Numbered from the stretch's first letter, positions 28,788-37,627 are shown. The stretch: DNA of 56,217 nt from Pseudomonadota bacterium (GCA_017881245.1 JADGRC010000144.1:1-56217), one strand, 5' to 3'. Translations and numbers: made by a program. The notes: generated by a model not told the origin, from the sequence alone.

Positions 28788-30739
28788 TGTGCGGAATCGC
28801 CGGCGCGTTGGCAGGCCCGATGGACGTTCCCCCGCCGGGCCTCGTTGCCCGGATGCTGGTCGCCCAAATTCACCGGGGACCCGACGGGGGCGGCATGCTG
28901 GCCGATGGACCCGTCGTGCTCGGCCACCGCCGCTTGTCCATCGTCGATCTGTCGACGGCGGGACGCCAGCCGATGATTAGCGAAGACGGATCGGTCGCCG
29001 TCGTCGTCAATGGCGAGATCTACAACCATGTGGCGCTGCGCCGTGAGCTGCACGACAAGGGTCACACGTTTCGCAGCCAGAGTGATTCAGAGGTCGTTGC
29101 GCACCTCTACGAAGAGGTCGGTGACCGCACGCCCGAATTGTTGCGCGGCATGTTCGCGTTCGCCGTTTGGGATAGCCGGCGGCGCCGGTTGCTGCTCGCA
29201 CGCGACCGCTTCGGCGAAAAACCTCTGTACTACGCCCGGACGGGTGACACCTTCCTGTTCGCTTCCGAGATCGGAGCCCTGCTGGCCGACGAGCGGATCG
29301 GCCGCGACGTGGATCTGGCCGCGCTCGACGCGTACTTGGCGCTGCAGTACGTCCCCCACCCCGGCACCATCTTCGGCGACATCAAGAAGCTATCCCCCGG
29401 CTGTGTTCTCGTGGTCGAGCCCGGTGAAGTGCCGCGCGTCCGCTCCTACTACAACCTCGCGGACCGTGCGCGACGCGGGCCCCCCCCGGCGACCGAGGCG
29501 GAGGCAATCGCGTCGATTCGGTCCGCCGTGGAGGAAGCCGTCGAAATCCGTCTGATGTCCGACGTGCCGCTTGGCGCCTTTCTGTCGGGTGGCGTCGATT
29601 CGTCGATTGTCGTGGCGTGCATGGCCCGACGGTCCAGCCGGCCTGTCAAGACGTTCGCCGTCGGATTCACCGACGCGGGCGCGACCGAACTACCCTACGC
29701 GCGGTTGGTGGCGGAGCGCTATCGTACGGACCATCACGAACTGATGGTCGATCCCGATATGACGGCGCTCTTGCCCAGCGTAATGCGCCACCACGGCGAG
29801 CCATTCGGCGACACATCGGCCATCCCCACGCGATACCTGTGCGAGATGACCCGCAAAGACGTCGTCGTCGCCCTGTCCGGCGACGCCGGTGACGAAGTCT
29901 TCGGTGGATACCGCCGTTACGTGTGGGCGCACGTCGCGGACCTTTTGCGTCGCCTTCCCGCCCCAATCCGGGCCGCCCTCACAGCAGTCATGCGCGCAGC
30001 CCCGGGGGGCCGATTACGCTGGTTGCGGCGGTATGCTCGCGCCATCGAACAAGGAGAGGCGACGGGATACCTCGAGTTCATCGGACATTTCCAACAGGAC
30101 GAACGGACGGCGCTGTACACACCCGATCTCGCCCGGAGGTTCCACAACGATCAGACCGCGGAACGCTTCGCCGCACTGCTCGGCGCGATGCCCGAGGGTG
30201 CCAGCGTCGATCGCCTCGCCGCCCTCGACATCCAGACCTACCTTCCCGACGATATCTTGACCAAGGTCGACATCGCCAGCATGACGCACGGGTTGGAGGC
30301 GCGCGCGCCGCTCGTCGACCATCCGGTTGTCGAGTTGGGGGTTCGCCTACCGGCGACGGCGAAGCTCCGGCACCTGGAGGGCAAGGCCCTTTTCAAACAG
30401 GCGTTCGCCGATCTCCTTCCGGCTGCGATTCTCAGCCGCGGCAAGCGCGGATTCGCTCTGCCCACGCGCCATTGGCTGGGTGGCAAGCTGCACGCCTTTG
30501 CCCGGGAAACGCTGCTCTCCACGAGCGCGCGTTCGCGTGGGCTGTTTCAACCAAAGGCGGTTGAAGCACTGCTCGACCGCCATCGAGCCGGGGAAGATCA
30601 CGGGGAACGCATCTGGAACCTGTTGGCGCTGGAAGTCTGGTATCGCGAAATGGTGGACGGACGGGCGCGTTTCGTGGCGGACCTGAAACGGCGCGAAGAC
30701 CAGGCAACGGCGGCCGTTGAATCCTTGGCGCCGTCCTGA
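28787..30739 (+). CDS. asnB: Asparagine synthetase-like amidotransferase (copy 2)
   Basis: A 650-residue class II glutamine amidotransferase: C2 in MCGIAGALAG, HRGPDGGGM, HRRLSIVDLS, VNGEIYNH, then pyrophosphate loop LSGGVDSSIVVACM and the C-terminal TYLPDDILTKVDIASMTHGLEARAPLVDH block. It is translationally coupled to glycosyltransferase copy 2 by one-base overlap, mirroring the arrangement of copy 1. Likely substrate is a sugar-linked acid in a surface glycan; this is inference from context. Confidence 0.9.
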   Translation: MCGIAGALAGPMDVPPPGLVARMLVAQIHRGPDGGGMLADGPVVLGHRRLSIVDLSTAGRQPMISEDGSVAVVVNGEIYNHVALRRELHDKGHTFRSQSDSEVVAHLYEEVGDRTPELLRGMFAFAVWDSRRRRLLLARDRFGEKPLYYARTGDTFLFASEIGALLADERIGRDVDLAALDAYLALQYVPHPGTIFGDIKKLSPGCVLVVEPGEVPRVRSYYNLADRARRGPPPATEAEAIASIRSAVEEAVEIRLMSDVPLGAFLSGGVDSSIVVACMARRSSRPVKTFAVGFTDAGATELPYARLVAERYRTDHHELMVDPDMTALLPSVMRHHGEPFGDTSAIPTRYLCEMTRKDVVVALSGDAGDEVFGGYRRYVWAHVADLLRRLPAPIRAALTAVMRAAPGGRLRWLRRYARAIEQGEATGYLEFIGHFQQDERTALYTPDLARRFHNDQTAERFAALLGAMPEGASVDRLAALDIQTYLPDDILTKVDIASMTHGLEARAPLVDHPVVELGVRLPATAKLRHLEGKALFKQAFADLLPAAILSRGKRGFALPTRHWLGGKLHAFARETLLSTSARSRGLFQPKAVEALLDRHRAGEDHGERIWNLLALEVWYREMVDGRARFVADLKRREDQATAAVESLAPS

Positions 30740-30832
30740 TGCCGCCCGGAGACTCCGGAAGGACCGGCGCTCGGCCCTGTCCGACTTTGGCGGACTGCTT
30801 GACCCGCGACTCCAATGTGTCACGTTGGACAC

Positions 30833-31063
30833 ATGAGACGGATCACCCTCAGGAAACTTCACGAGGAAACCGGAAGAATCGTCGATCAGGCGGAACAAGG
30901 CGAGATCATCGTCATCCAGCGACGTGGCGTTCCGGTTGCTCAATTGTCGGGGATCTCCGCACTCCGGCGAACGATTCAGATTCCCGACTTCAACAAGCGC
31001 TACGCGCGGTTTCCTCGGGTCAAGACGGATAGCGGGAGGTTTCTGGAGCAAGATCGGCGGTGA
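30833..31063 (+). CDS. Antitoxin, Phd/YefM family (VapB role)
   Basis: A 76-residue protein, MRRITLRKLHEETGRIVDQAEQ, with the Phd/YefM-fold N-terminal DNA-binding half (EIIVIQRRGVPVAQL) and a short basic C-terminus that would wrap the toxin. I prefer this ATG over one six codons upstream because it begins directly at the fold. It overlaps the PIN toxin start as GTGA, standard for type II toxin-antitoxin pairs, and probably represses its own promoter. Confidence 0.82.
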   Translation: MRRITLRKLHEETGRIVDQAEQGEIIVIQRRGVPVAQLSGISALRRTIQIPDFNKRYARFPRVKTDSGRFLEQDRR

Positions 31064-31491
31064 GCGTCTACTTCGACACCGCCTACATCGCCAAGTGCTA
31101 CGTCAATGAGGTGGACAGCAATGAAGTTCGGGCTGTCCTGCGTAAGGCGGGCCAGGGATGTTCATCCGCGCTGTGCATTCCTGAAATGGCAACAGTGCTC
31201 TTGAGACACGTACGGGAAGACGCGCTTGAGAAAAAACACGCGGCGCGTCTGCACGATGAGTTCATGAACGACGTCGGCGATGGAGTCTGGACGATGATTC
31301 CCGTAGGCGACGCCTTTCTCGAACGGATCGCCGCGAAGGTCGCCACATTGGACAAGCGGACCCACCTTCGGGCGGGCGATGCGATTCACTTGGGGGCCGC
31401 GAAAGAAGCAGGGTTCGGCGAGGTTTGGACGAACGACCGACACATGCTCGCCGCGGCGCTTCAGTTCGGCCTCAAGCGCAGAAGCGTCTGA
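31060..31491 (+). CDS. vapC: PIN-domain toxin (VapC family)
   Basis: A 143-residue predicted ribonuclease. The four acidic active-site residues of PIN domains are in place: D6 (YFDTAYI), E42 (IPEMATVLL), D107 (RAGDAIHLGAA) and D126 (WTNDRHM). VapC toxins cut tRNA or rRNA at single sites. The start is a GTG overlapping the antitoxin stop. The pair sits between asnB2 and the convergent nucleotidyltransferase gene, a typical cargo position at the edge of a surface-glycan region. Confidence 0.87.
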   Translation: MSVYFDTAYIAKCYVNEVDSNEVRAVLRKAGQGCSSALCIPEMATVLLRHVREDALEKKHAARLHDEFMNDVGDGVWTMIPVGDAFLERIAAKVATLDKRTHLRAGDAIHLGAAKEAGFGEVWTNDRHMLAAALQFGLKRRSV

Positions 31492-31520
31492 CCCCAAAGC
31501 CGCTCGGGGAAGCGGACGTG

Positions 31521-32252
31521 TCAATTCCATTCGCTGGGCGCGGCGCGCACCACGGCGTCCGCGTGTTCGCGTTCGTCGCGCAGATCAACTTCCAGCCAGC
31601 CAATACCGCTGATGTCGCGACATGCCGGCCGTTCATCGGGCGCCTCCGAGGCCGCGAGACGCGCCAGAATTCTTTCGACATGCACGGCGCGTCCCTCGGA
31701 CGTTGTAACGGCGTCCGCGGCCGTCCAATAACGACCGAGGTCTCGCGCGGGAACACGGGTCATCCCGACATACCCGCAGTCAAACTGGGTCAAGGTCTTC
31801 GCGATCTCTCGCACCCGCCCCTGCCCGTCGCACAAGACCTTCATGTCGTCGGCACCAAGCGCGCGGTCACGATCGACAAACGCGGTCACGCGCTGAGCGG
31901 CTTCCGCCACCAACGGCGCGACGGCAGGCCTGTAAATGTGGTCGACGTTCATCAACACGAAGTCCCCATGGATCCGCGCGCGCGCGGCCAGCAACGACAC
32001 CAGGTTTCCATCGTGAAAATCCCGATTCTCCACGAGAGTCACCGCCAACGGCAGGCGCGACACCTCGGCCGCGACGTCCGAAAAACAAAACCCGCCCACG
32101 ACGACGATCTCCGATGGGGCAAGCCGCCCCGCGAAGCGCACCGCGCGCGCAAGCAACGTCTGGCCGGCGACCTCGATCAACGCCTTCGGAAGTTTCTCGG
32201 TCAACGCGCCGAGCCGACTTCCCAGGCCGGCCGCCAGCAGCACCACCTGCAA
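31521..32252 (-). CDS. Sugar-phosphate/inositol-phosphate nucleotidyltransferase
   Basis: A 243-residue NTP-transferase fold protein. The signature VVLLAAGLGSRLGALTEKLPKALIEV holds the nucleotide loop (GxGxR) and catalytic lysine. MNVDHIYRP carries the metal-binding aspartate, and GIGWLEVDLRDEREHA is the second metal site. The pattern is closest to CTP:inositol-1-phosphate or phosphocholine cytidylyltransferases. The start is a TTG with GGGAG 5 bases upstream. The HAD phosphatase gene precedes it by 9 bases, so the two may act on one activated head group. Confidence 0.82.
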   Translation of the reverse strand: MQVVLLAAGLGSRLGALTEKLPKALIEVAGQTLLARAVRFAGRLAPSEIVVVGGFCFSDVAAEVSRLPLAVTLVENRDFHDGNLVSLLAARARIHGDFVLMNVDHIYRPAVAPLVAEAAQRVTAFVDRDRALGADDMKVLCDGQGRVREIAKTLTQFDCGYVGMTRVPARDLGRYWTAADAVTTSEGRAVHVERILARLAASEAPDERPACRDISGIGWLEVDLRDEREHADAVVRAAPSEWN

Positions 32253-32261
32253 GAAATCTCC

Positions 32262-33032
32262 CTAGCCGTGCCCGACGACCGCTCGCGACGACGACGCCAC
32301 ATCGGCCGCTTCCTCCGCCCAGCCGCCGAACAGGAGTTCCGGCAACTCGCCAAACCTACGAATGACGGGCAGATGGGGAAACCGCAGGGCGAAACGCTCG
32401 TAGGAAAACGTGCCAGCGAGCCCAACGAAAGGAACACATTCCGATTCGGCGACCTCGCCGTCGTGCAGCGAATCACCCACGAACAACATCTCAGAGCGCG
32501 CGACGCCGAATTCGACGGCGGCGCAATCGATGTGCGGCTTGCCCTTCGCGAGGCCATTGCCAAAACCCAGCACCAGATCGAACGTGAAACCGGCGTTGCG
32601 CGCGAACGTCGCCACGTTCCGAACACCGTTGTTGGAGGACACCACCACGGCGATCCCGCGACTCCTCAGATGACAGAGGGCACGTTCGACCTCCGTCGAC
32701 ATCCTGATTTGGTCACAGCGCTCGGGCTTCTGCCCTTCGAACCGATCCGACGCTTCCCGGTTGCGCCGATCGCCGGGGAAGATCGATTCCAGTTGCCGGA
32801 TGAACGGCAACCCGCAGGTGGCGACGTAAAGCTCGCGTGCAAGCACCCGAGGCGTTCCATAGACGTCGCACATGACATCGGTGGCCAGGTCAGCCAGGGT
32901 GGGCATGCTGTCAATCAGAGTCCCATCCAAGTCGCACAACAGCACTTTTGGCGTCGGCACAGTGGCCGTTTGTCGCCAGGTTCGTGGGTGTGTCGATCCG
33001 AAGCTGGTCACCGCGGCTGGGTAAGCTGACAT
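32262..33032 (-). CDS. HAD-superfamily phosphatase
   Basis: A 256-residue hydrolase with all four HAD motifs: LLCDLDGTLID (nucleophile and acid aspartates), VVSSNNG, the lysine in LAKGKPHID and VGDSLHDGEVA. A helical cap lies between motifs I and II, as in phosphoglycolate phosphatase relatives. The first ~25 residues are unconvincing, and a GTG at 32960 directly before the fold is an alternative start without a clear ribosome site. It heads a two-gene operon with the nucleotidyltransferase. Confidence 0.85.
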   Translation of the reverse strand: MSAYPAAVTSFGSTHPRTWRQTATVPTPKVLLCDLDGTLIDSMPTLADLATDVMCDVYGTPRVLARELYVATCGLPFIRQLESIFPGDRRNREASDRFEGQKPERCDQIRMSTEVERALCHLRSRGIAVVVSSNNGVRNVATFARNAGFTFDLVLGFGNGLAKGKPHIDCAAVEFGVARSEMLFVGDSLHDGEVAESECVPFVGLAGTFSYERFALRFPHLPVIRRFGELPELLFGGWAEEAADVASSSRAVVGHG

Positions 33033-33080
33033 CGCAGGACTCGACTACGCAAGCCCTGCGCCACGACGTTGTCCTTATGA

Positions 33081-33097
33081 ACTGTAATAATTACAGT
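33081..33097. promoter_or_regulatory. AT-rich 17-bp palindrome, operator-like
   Basis: ACTGTAAT-A-ATTACAGT is a perfect 8+1+8 palindrome in the only strongly AT-rich patch nearby, 49-65 bases upstream of the HAD phosphatase ATG. Size and symmetry fit a dimeric helix-turn-helix regulator site overlapping a promoter. The regulator is not identifiable. Confidence 0.55.
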
Positions 33098-33194
33098 AAT
33101 TTATGATAGGCACCCAGATGCACGTGTTCATTTCCTGACACCTCGGCCGAGGGAAAGTCAACACCAGCCAAGGACCGCTCGCCCCCAAATAAAA

Positions 33195-34610
33195 TCAAGC
33201 GCCGACAATCAAGAGATAAAGCACACGGTGGCTCTCGAGCCCGTACCCCACATCGAAGCCAACCAGGGGAACGGCCACCGAACGCAGGAAGAACCGTATA
33301 CCGCCACCCACGTCGTTGTGGACGTCGCGTTTGGCGTCGAAGCCTTGCGCTTGGAACATCGGATTGAATGTCCGAAAGTCGCCGTCCGGGCGAGCCAGGT
33401 ACCCGGCAGCGTTGGGATCACCCCCGGGAAGACTCCGAAACCAAATCGCCGAAAAATCGTAGAACCCGAGCGCCCTGATATCGAGGGAGCCCACCGAGAA
33501 CAAGGGAAAATGATATTCGGCCTTGCCGCTCAGCTGAGTGTCGCCCCTGAACTGTTGACCGAGATATCCGCGCAGGCCTGGGCCGCCCGCGACGGTATCC
33601 CACCAGATGGGCAGGTTGTGCCCGGCGGTCCCACCAAAGGAGTAGATGAAGTTGTGGCGACGAAAGATCCGGTACCCCTGCTCCCAGAACGCGCTGGCCC
33701 GCCAAAATCGAAAGTCGCCCCCGAAGGCGGGGCTGCCGAAATCCAGATTGCCACCGAGAGCGGAACCCCTCATAACGGCGAATTCACGTGCCCGCCAATC
33801 GAAGGCCAACGCGGCGCGGCCAATTCCCATCAGCCCGCCGCGCGTCGTCGCCTGGTTGTCTGGATCGGTGGGCGGCGCAAGGTTCCCGTCCGCCGAGGGG
33901 GAAATCTGCAGCTTGTCGGCCTGATAGACGATCTTGTCTAGGCGCCAGGAGACCTGGGTCCTCACGCGCCGAAACCAGGCGATGCCCACCGCCGGCTCGA
34001 TGCCATACGCATCCAGCGTGGTCTGGCGCCAGGGAGAACTGGGTGTCAGGTCGTAGATGCTGTACTCGGGGATGATCAGCCTTTGCGCTATCACTTTCAT
34101 CTCCCAATAGACCCAGGAGGCGAACAGGGCCGGATCGCGGTATGCCAGGATCACGCCCGAATCGACGTTGGCAATCTTGCCGCCGATCAACATCTGCTTG
34201 CCGCGCCCGAACAGGTTGCCGTGAACGAACAACAGGCCGAAGGATCTGTTGTTCTTGGACAACGACCCCGTCGGGACGGGGGCCCAGGGAAACTTGTCCT
34301 TGACCGCGATGTTGACGCGAACACCATCGCCGTAGCTTTCCCACCATACGTTGACGTCGGCGAAAAGGCCCACCGTGTTCAGACGCTCACGAACCGTGGC
34401 CAGTGTGTCGGTCTCCAGCGTGTCGCCGATGACAATCCCCGCCAACGACCGGACGGTGTCCTCGCCGGTGCGGACATTGCCCATGATTCGCACATCGCTG
34501 ATCCGCTCGCCCACCGCCAGAGCGTGATCGGCGACCAACAGCATCCCCATACCGACGACCGCCACCGCAAGCAGCGACCGAAGCCGGCGATGGGAACACA
34601 CCACGGACAA
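33195..34610 (-). CDS. Omp85-family outer-membrane protein with a single POTRA domain
   Basis: A 471-residue exported protein. A Sec signal (SHRRLR, hydrophobic core, ADHALA) ends near residue 33. One POTRA-like domain follows at about 36-112 (ISDVRIMGNVRTGEDTVRSLAGIVIGDTLETDTLATVRERLNTVGLFADV). The remaining ~350 residues are barrel-like strands with alternating aromatic residues, including NLFGRGKQMLIGG, GGPGLRGYLGQQF and LDIRALGFYDFSAIW. BamA has five POTRAs and TamA three, so this is a minimal relative. The frame starts at TTG, but a GTG at 34604 is equally possible. It is divergent from the MMPL exporter. Confidence 0.8.
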   Translation of the reverse strand: MSVVCSHRRLRSLLAVAVVGMGMLLVADHALAVGERISDVRIMGNVRTGEDTVRSLAGIVIGDTLETDTLATVRERLNTVGLFADVNVWWESYGDGVRVNIAVKDKFPWAPVPTGSLSKNNRSFGLLFVHGNLFGRGKQMLIGGKIANVDSGVILAYRDPALFASWVYWEMKVIAQRLIIPEYSIYDLTPSSPWRQTTLDAYGIEPAVGIAWFRRVRTQVSWRLDKIVYQADKLQISPSADGNLAPPTDPDNQATTRGGLMGIGRAALAFDWRAREFAVMRGSALGGNLDFGSPAFGGDFRFWRASAFWEQGYRIFRRHNFIYSFGGTAGHNLPIWWDTVAGGPGLRGYLGQQFRGDTQLSGKAEYHFPLFSVGSLDIRALGFYDFSAIWFRSLPGGDPNAAGYLARPDGDFRTFNPMFQAQGFDAKRDVHNDVGGGIRFFLRSVAVPLVGFDVGYGLESHRVLYLLIVGA

Positions 34611-34688
34611 ATCTTAACACCGACCCGCCAAGGGACGAAGTCGCGACGACCACAATGACCACAATCACAGGGACTCGCGGGACACGGA

Positions 34689-34709
34689 ACACTGGACACT
34701 GGACACTGG
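34689..34709. repeat. Three tandem copies of ACACTGG
   Basis: A perfect 7-base unit repeated three times in the 172-base gap between the divergent Omp85-like and MMPL genes. It is a short tandem repeat of unknown role and a possible copy-number-variable site. Confidence 0.5.
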
Positions 34710-34782
34710 ACGAGGTAGCCGAATGTGGGCGTTCGGATTCCGCCCATGAAGACACGATCCCTGCTACCTTTTTCCGCGCCGC

Positions 34783-37275
34783 ATGTCCGCCCAGGGTCAT
34801 AGTGCCGCCGCGAAGCTGGCCCGCCATCCCAAAGCCGTCCTGTCCGTCGTGTTGTTGATCAGCGCGGTTGCGGTCTTCCTGGCATCACGCCTCGAGCTGA
34901 AGACGGCGTTTTCCGAGTTGTTGCCCAGCAACGATCCGGGCGTCGTGGCCCTCAATCGGACCCAGAAGCGCATGGGCGACATGTCGCTCTTGCTGGTGGG
35001 AATTCATTCGCCCGATCCAGCCGCGAATGAACGCTACGCGGCCTCCCTGACCAAGCGCCTGCGCGAGCTGCCCAACCATGTCGCCGCGCTGGCCGCGTAC
35101 AACATCCGGGACGTGCGGGACTTCTTCGATCGCAACAAGTGGCTATACGTCAAGGAAGCGGATCTGGAAGACATCCGAGACCGGCTGCGGAAGGAAATCA
35201 GCAAGCGCAAGAACCCGCTGTTCGTCGATCTCGGCGGAGACGACGAGTCGCTCGACCAGATGCAGAGCCGTATCTCGGGACAAGAACGCATGGACACGCG
35301 CTTTCCCGACGGTCTGTTCGCGACTCCGGATCGAAAGTACATGTGGGTCGCGTCGCTGCCGCCTGGCGGCCTGTTCGTCGAACACGCGGGCGAGGGCCTG
35401 TGGACCGCGGTCAACCGATTGATCGCCGAGGACCCTCCGAGTCGCTACCACCCCGAAATGCGCGTGCAGCCGGGGGGACCCGTCGCCACCGCGATTGCCA
35501 GCCGACGGGCCATCGAACGCGACATTTTGTCGGTCACCATCACCTGTCTGCTGGTGGTTGCCCTTTCGATTGGGCTTTACTTCCGTCGACCACGAGCCGT
35601 TCCCTTGATCGGCATTCCCGCCATTGTCGGAGCCGCCATGGCCTTCGCCGTGGCGGACTTGAGTTTCGGCTACCTCAACTCATCAACCGCATTCCTCGGC
35701 TCGATTATCGTGGGAAATGGGATCAACTACGCCATCGTGTTGATGTCCCGTTACGAAGAGGAACGCGCGAGAGAGACCGACGGCCGAGCGGCTATGGAGC
35801 GGGCGATCATGGGAACGTGGCGTGCCACGTCGGTAGCCGCGCTGTGTGCCGCCGCAGCCTATGTCTCTCTGTCCGCCACAAGTTTTCGGGGATTTTCTCA
35901 GTTCGGCGTGATGGGAGCCACCGGTGCCGTGTGTTGTTGGCTGGCCACGTACACGGCCTTGCCCGCGATGTTGGTCCTCTTGGACGAAACCAAGAACGGG
36001 CATGACAGCAGGCGGGCGCCCTTTCGTCTGGATTGGTTGGGGCGCTTGCTCGGGGGACGCTTTCGGCCCTTTCTGGTTTTGTTCCTGGCTGCTGCCGCGA
36101 CCGCGACAGTCGGCGCGACCCACTTCTTGCGAGACCCGTTCGAATACGATTTTCGCAAGCTGAACGCGAAACTGGATTCCAGCGACGAATCAAAGCGATT
36201 CAACCGCCACATGGACGATCTGTTCGGCCGATGGCCCTCGCCCACGATCGTTCTGGCGGACGATCTCTCCGAGGTGGAACTGGTCCGTAACGCCATCCGG
36301 GCCAATGACTCCGAACGCGCGAAGATCAATGGAAGCGGACGGCGGGTCATCGGACGAATTGCGACGATCTGGGATCTGCTCCCGGGGCCGCCCGTTGCGC
36401 AGAAGCGGAAATTGGACCTATTGGCAGACATCAGGAAGTTGACCAATGATCCCGCGCTCGCCGCCTTGAACGACAAGGAACGCTCTCAGCTCGCTAAGAT
36501 AGATCCGTCGCCCGCACTGCACGAACTGGCTCCCTTGGATCTCCCCGCCATCGCGCGTCGGCCCTTCACGGAAGTGGACGGCAGCGTCGGTCGGGTGGTG
36601 CTCGTGTACCCGACCGAGCAGGGTCTGTCGGTCTGGAATGGCAGGGATCTACTGGAGATCGCGACCGTGCTCCAGCGTTTGAAACTGCCCTCCGGCAAAG
36701 TCATTGAAACGTCCGGGTCCGCCGTCGTGTTCGGATCGATGATTCGGTCCGTCCTGCATGACGGTCCAATCGCGACGCTTTTCTCTTTGCTCGGGGTGTT
36801 GATAATCATCTTGCTCATCATCCGGCCCTTTCGCGCAGCCTCGATGGCAATCGTGACATTGACGCTCGGCGTCCTCTTGATGGTGGGCGCGGCGGGATGG
36901 TCGGGGGTTCGCGTGACGTTCCTAAACTTCATCGCGTTGCCGATCACGTTCGGTATCGGCGCCGAGTACGCCCTGAACGTCGTCACGCGCTACCGTGAGA
37001 ATCGCGACACATTGAAGACCGTGACGTCGACCGGGGCGGCGGTCGCGCTTTGTTCCTGGACGACAATCGTCGGTTACGGGTCGCTCCTGGCGGCGCGCAA
37101 TCAGGCCTTACAGGGCTTCGGCGCCATGGCCATCCTGGGCGAGGCCGCATGCCTCCTGGCCGCAATTATCGCGTTGCCGGCGGCGCTCTTGTGGTGGGCC
37201 TCGCGAACACCCGTCGCAATTTCGCGGACGACCGAGGGCTCGGTGGCGGCGACGGATCCGCCGTCTCTCCCTTGA
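34783..37275 (+). CDS. MMPL/RND-family exporter
   Basis: An 830-residue inner-membrane transporter with twofold symmetry: TM1 (VLSVVLLISAVAVFLAS), a large periplasmic loop (about 38-240) opening with AFSELLPSNDPGVVAL, TM2-6 (about 245-400), then TM7 and a second loop to about 655, and TM8-12 (LLGVLIIILLIIRPF to EAACLLAAIIALPAALLWW). The GxxxxYAIVLMSRYEEE block at about 310-325 is the MMPL signature. Relatives move lipids or hopanoids to the outer membrane. Divergence from an Omp85-like barrel suggests a shared envelope pathway, which is inference. Confidence 0.88.
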   Translation: MSAQGHSAAAKLARHPKAVLSVVLLISAVAVFLASRLELKTAFSELLPSNDPGVVALNRTQKRMGDMSLLLVGIHSPDPAANERYAASLTKRLRELPNHVAALAAYNIRDVRDFFDRNKWLYVKEADLEDIRDRLRKEISKRKNPLFVDLGGDDESLDQMQSRISGQERMDTRFPDGLFATPDRKYMWVASLPPGGLFVEHAGEGLWTAVNRLIAEDPPSRYHPEMRVQPGGPVATAIASRRAIERDILSVTITCLLVVALSIGLYFRRPRAVPLIGIPAIVGAAMAFAVADLSFGYLNSSTAFLGSIIVGNGINYAIVLMSRYEEERARETDGRAAMERAIMGTWRATSVAALCAAAAYVSLSATSFRGFSQFGVMGATGAVCCWLATYTALPAMLVLLDETKNGHDSRRAPFRLDWLGRLLGGRFRPFLVLFLAAAATATVGATHFLRDPFEYDFRKLNAKLDSSDESKRFNRHMDDLFGRWPSPTIVLADDLSEVELVRNAIRANDSERAKINGSGRRVIGRIATIWDLLPGPPVAQKRKLDLLADIRKLTNDPALAALNDKERSQLAKIDPSPALHELAPLDLPAIARRPFTEVDGSVGRVVLVYPTEQGLSVWNGRDLLEIATVLQRLKLPSGKVIETSGSAVVFGSMIRSVLHDGPIATLFSLLGVLIIILLIIRPFRAASMAIVTLTLGVLLMVGAAGWSGVRVTFLNFIALPITFGIGAEYALNVVTRYRENRDTLKTVTSTGAAVALCSWTTIVGYGSLLAARNQALQGFGAMAILGEAACLLAAIIALPAALLWWASRTPVAISRTTEGSVAATDPPSLP

Positions 37276-37300
37276 TCGGACGGAGCGACGGCAGTCCATT

Positions 37301-37558
37301 TCAGGGTCCCGAGCTCGTGCGCCCCCCCCATTTGGATCGCAACACACCCACCGTGGACCCGATCAAGAAGAGTCCCATGGCGATCCAAACAAGACCGAAC
37401 GTGAAATGGCGCCGGCGAGCCATGGTCCGCGTCGGATCGTCGTCGGAAATTTCGCGGTCGGGATTCCGGCGACCAAGCGTCAGTGCGCGGACGGTTCCAC
37501 CAACCACCAGGGCCGCGCCAACGACGTAAAAGATCAGGGGCGGAATAACGATATTCAT
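37301..37558 (-). CDS. Small two-helix membrane protein
   Basis: 85 residues with two hydrophobic helices (IPPLIFYVVGAALVVGGTVRAL and FGLVWIAMGLFLIGSTVGVL) separated by a charged loop (GRRNPDREISDDDPTRTMARRR). ATG start, weak ribosome site. It is convergent with the MMPL gene (25-base gap) and lies downstream of the RNase Y gene on the same strand. Family not recognised. Confidence 0.6.
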   Translation of the reverse strand: MNIVIPPLIFYVVGAALVVGGTVRALTLGRRNPDREISDDDPTRTMARRRHFTFGLVWIAMGLFLIGSTVGVLRSKWGGRTSSGP

Positions 37559-37605
37559 GGCTCGTATACCATCGGTACAACAGAGTCCCTGATAGGGGGA
37601 AGCCC

Positions 37606-37627
37606 ATGCACTAGTGCATGCACTAGT
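37606..37627. repeat. Overlapping perfect palindromes at the RNase Y stop codon
   Basis: Two palindromes share bases: ATGCACTAGTGCAT (37606-37619) and the 18-base ACTAGTGCATGCACTAGT (37610-37627), which covers the RNase Y stop. ATGCACTAGT therefore occurs twice, 12 bases apart. Alternative stems are mutually exclusive. It could be a transcription end, mRNA-end structure or binding site. Confidence 0.5.
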
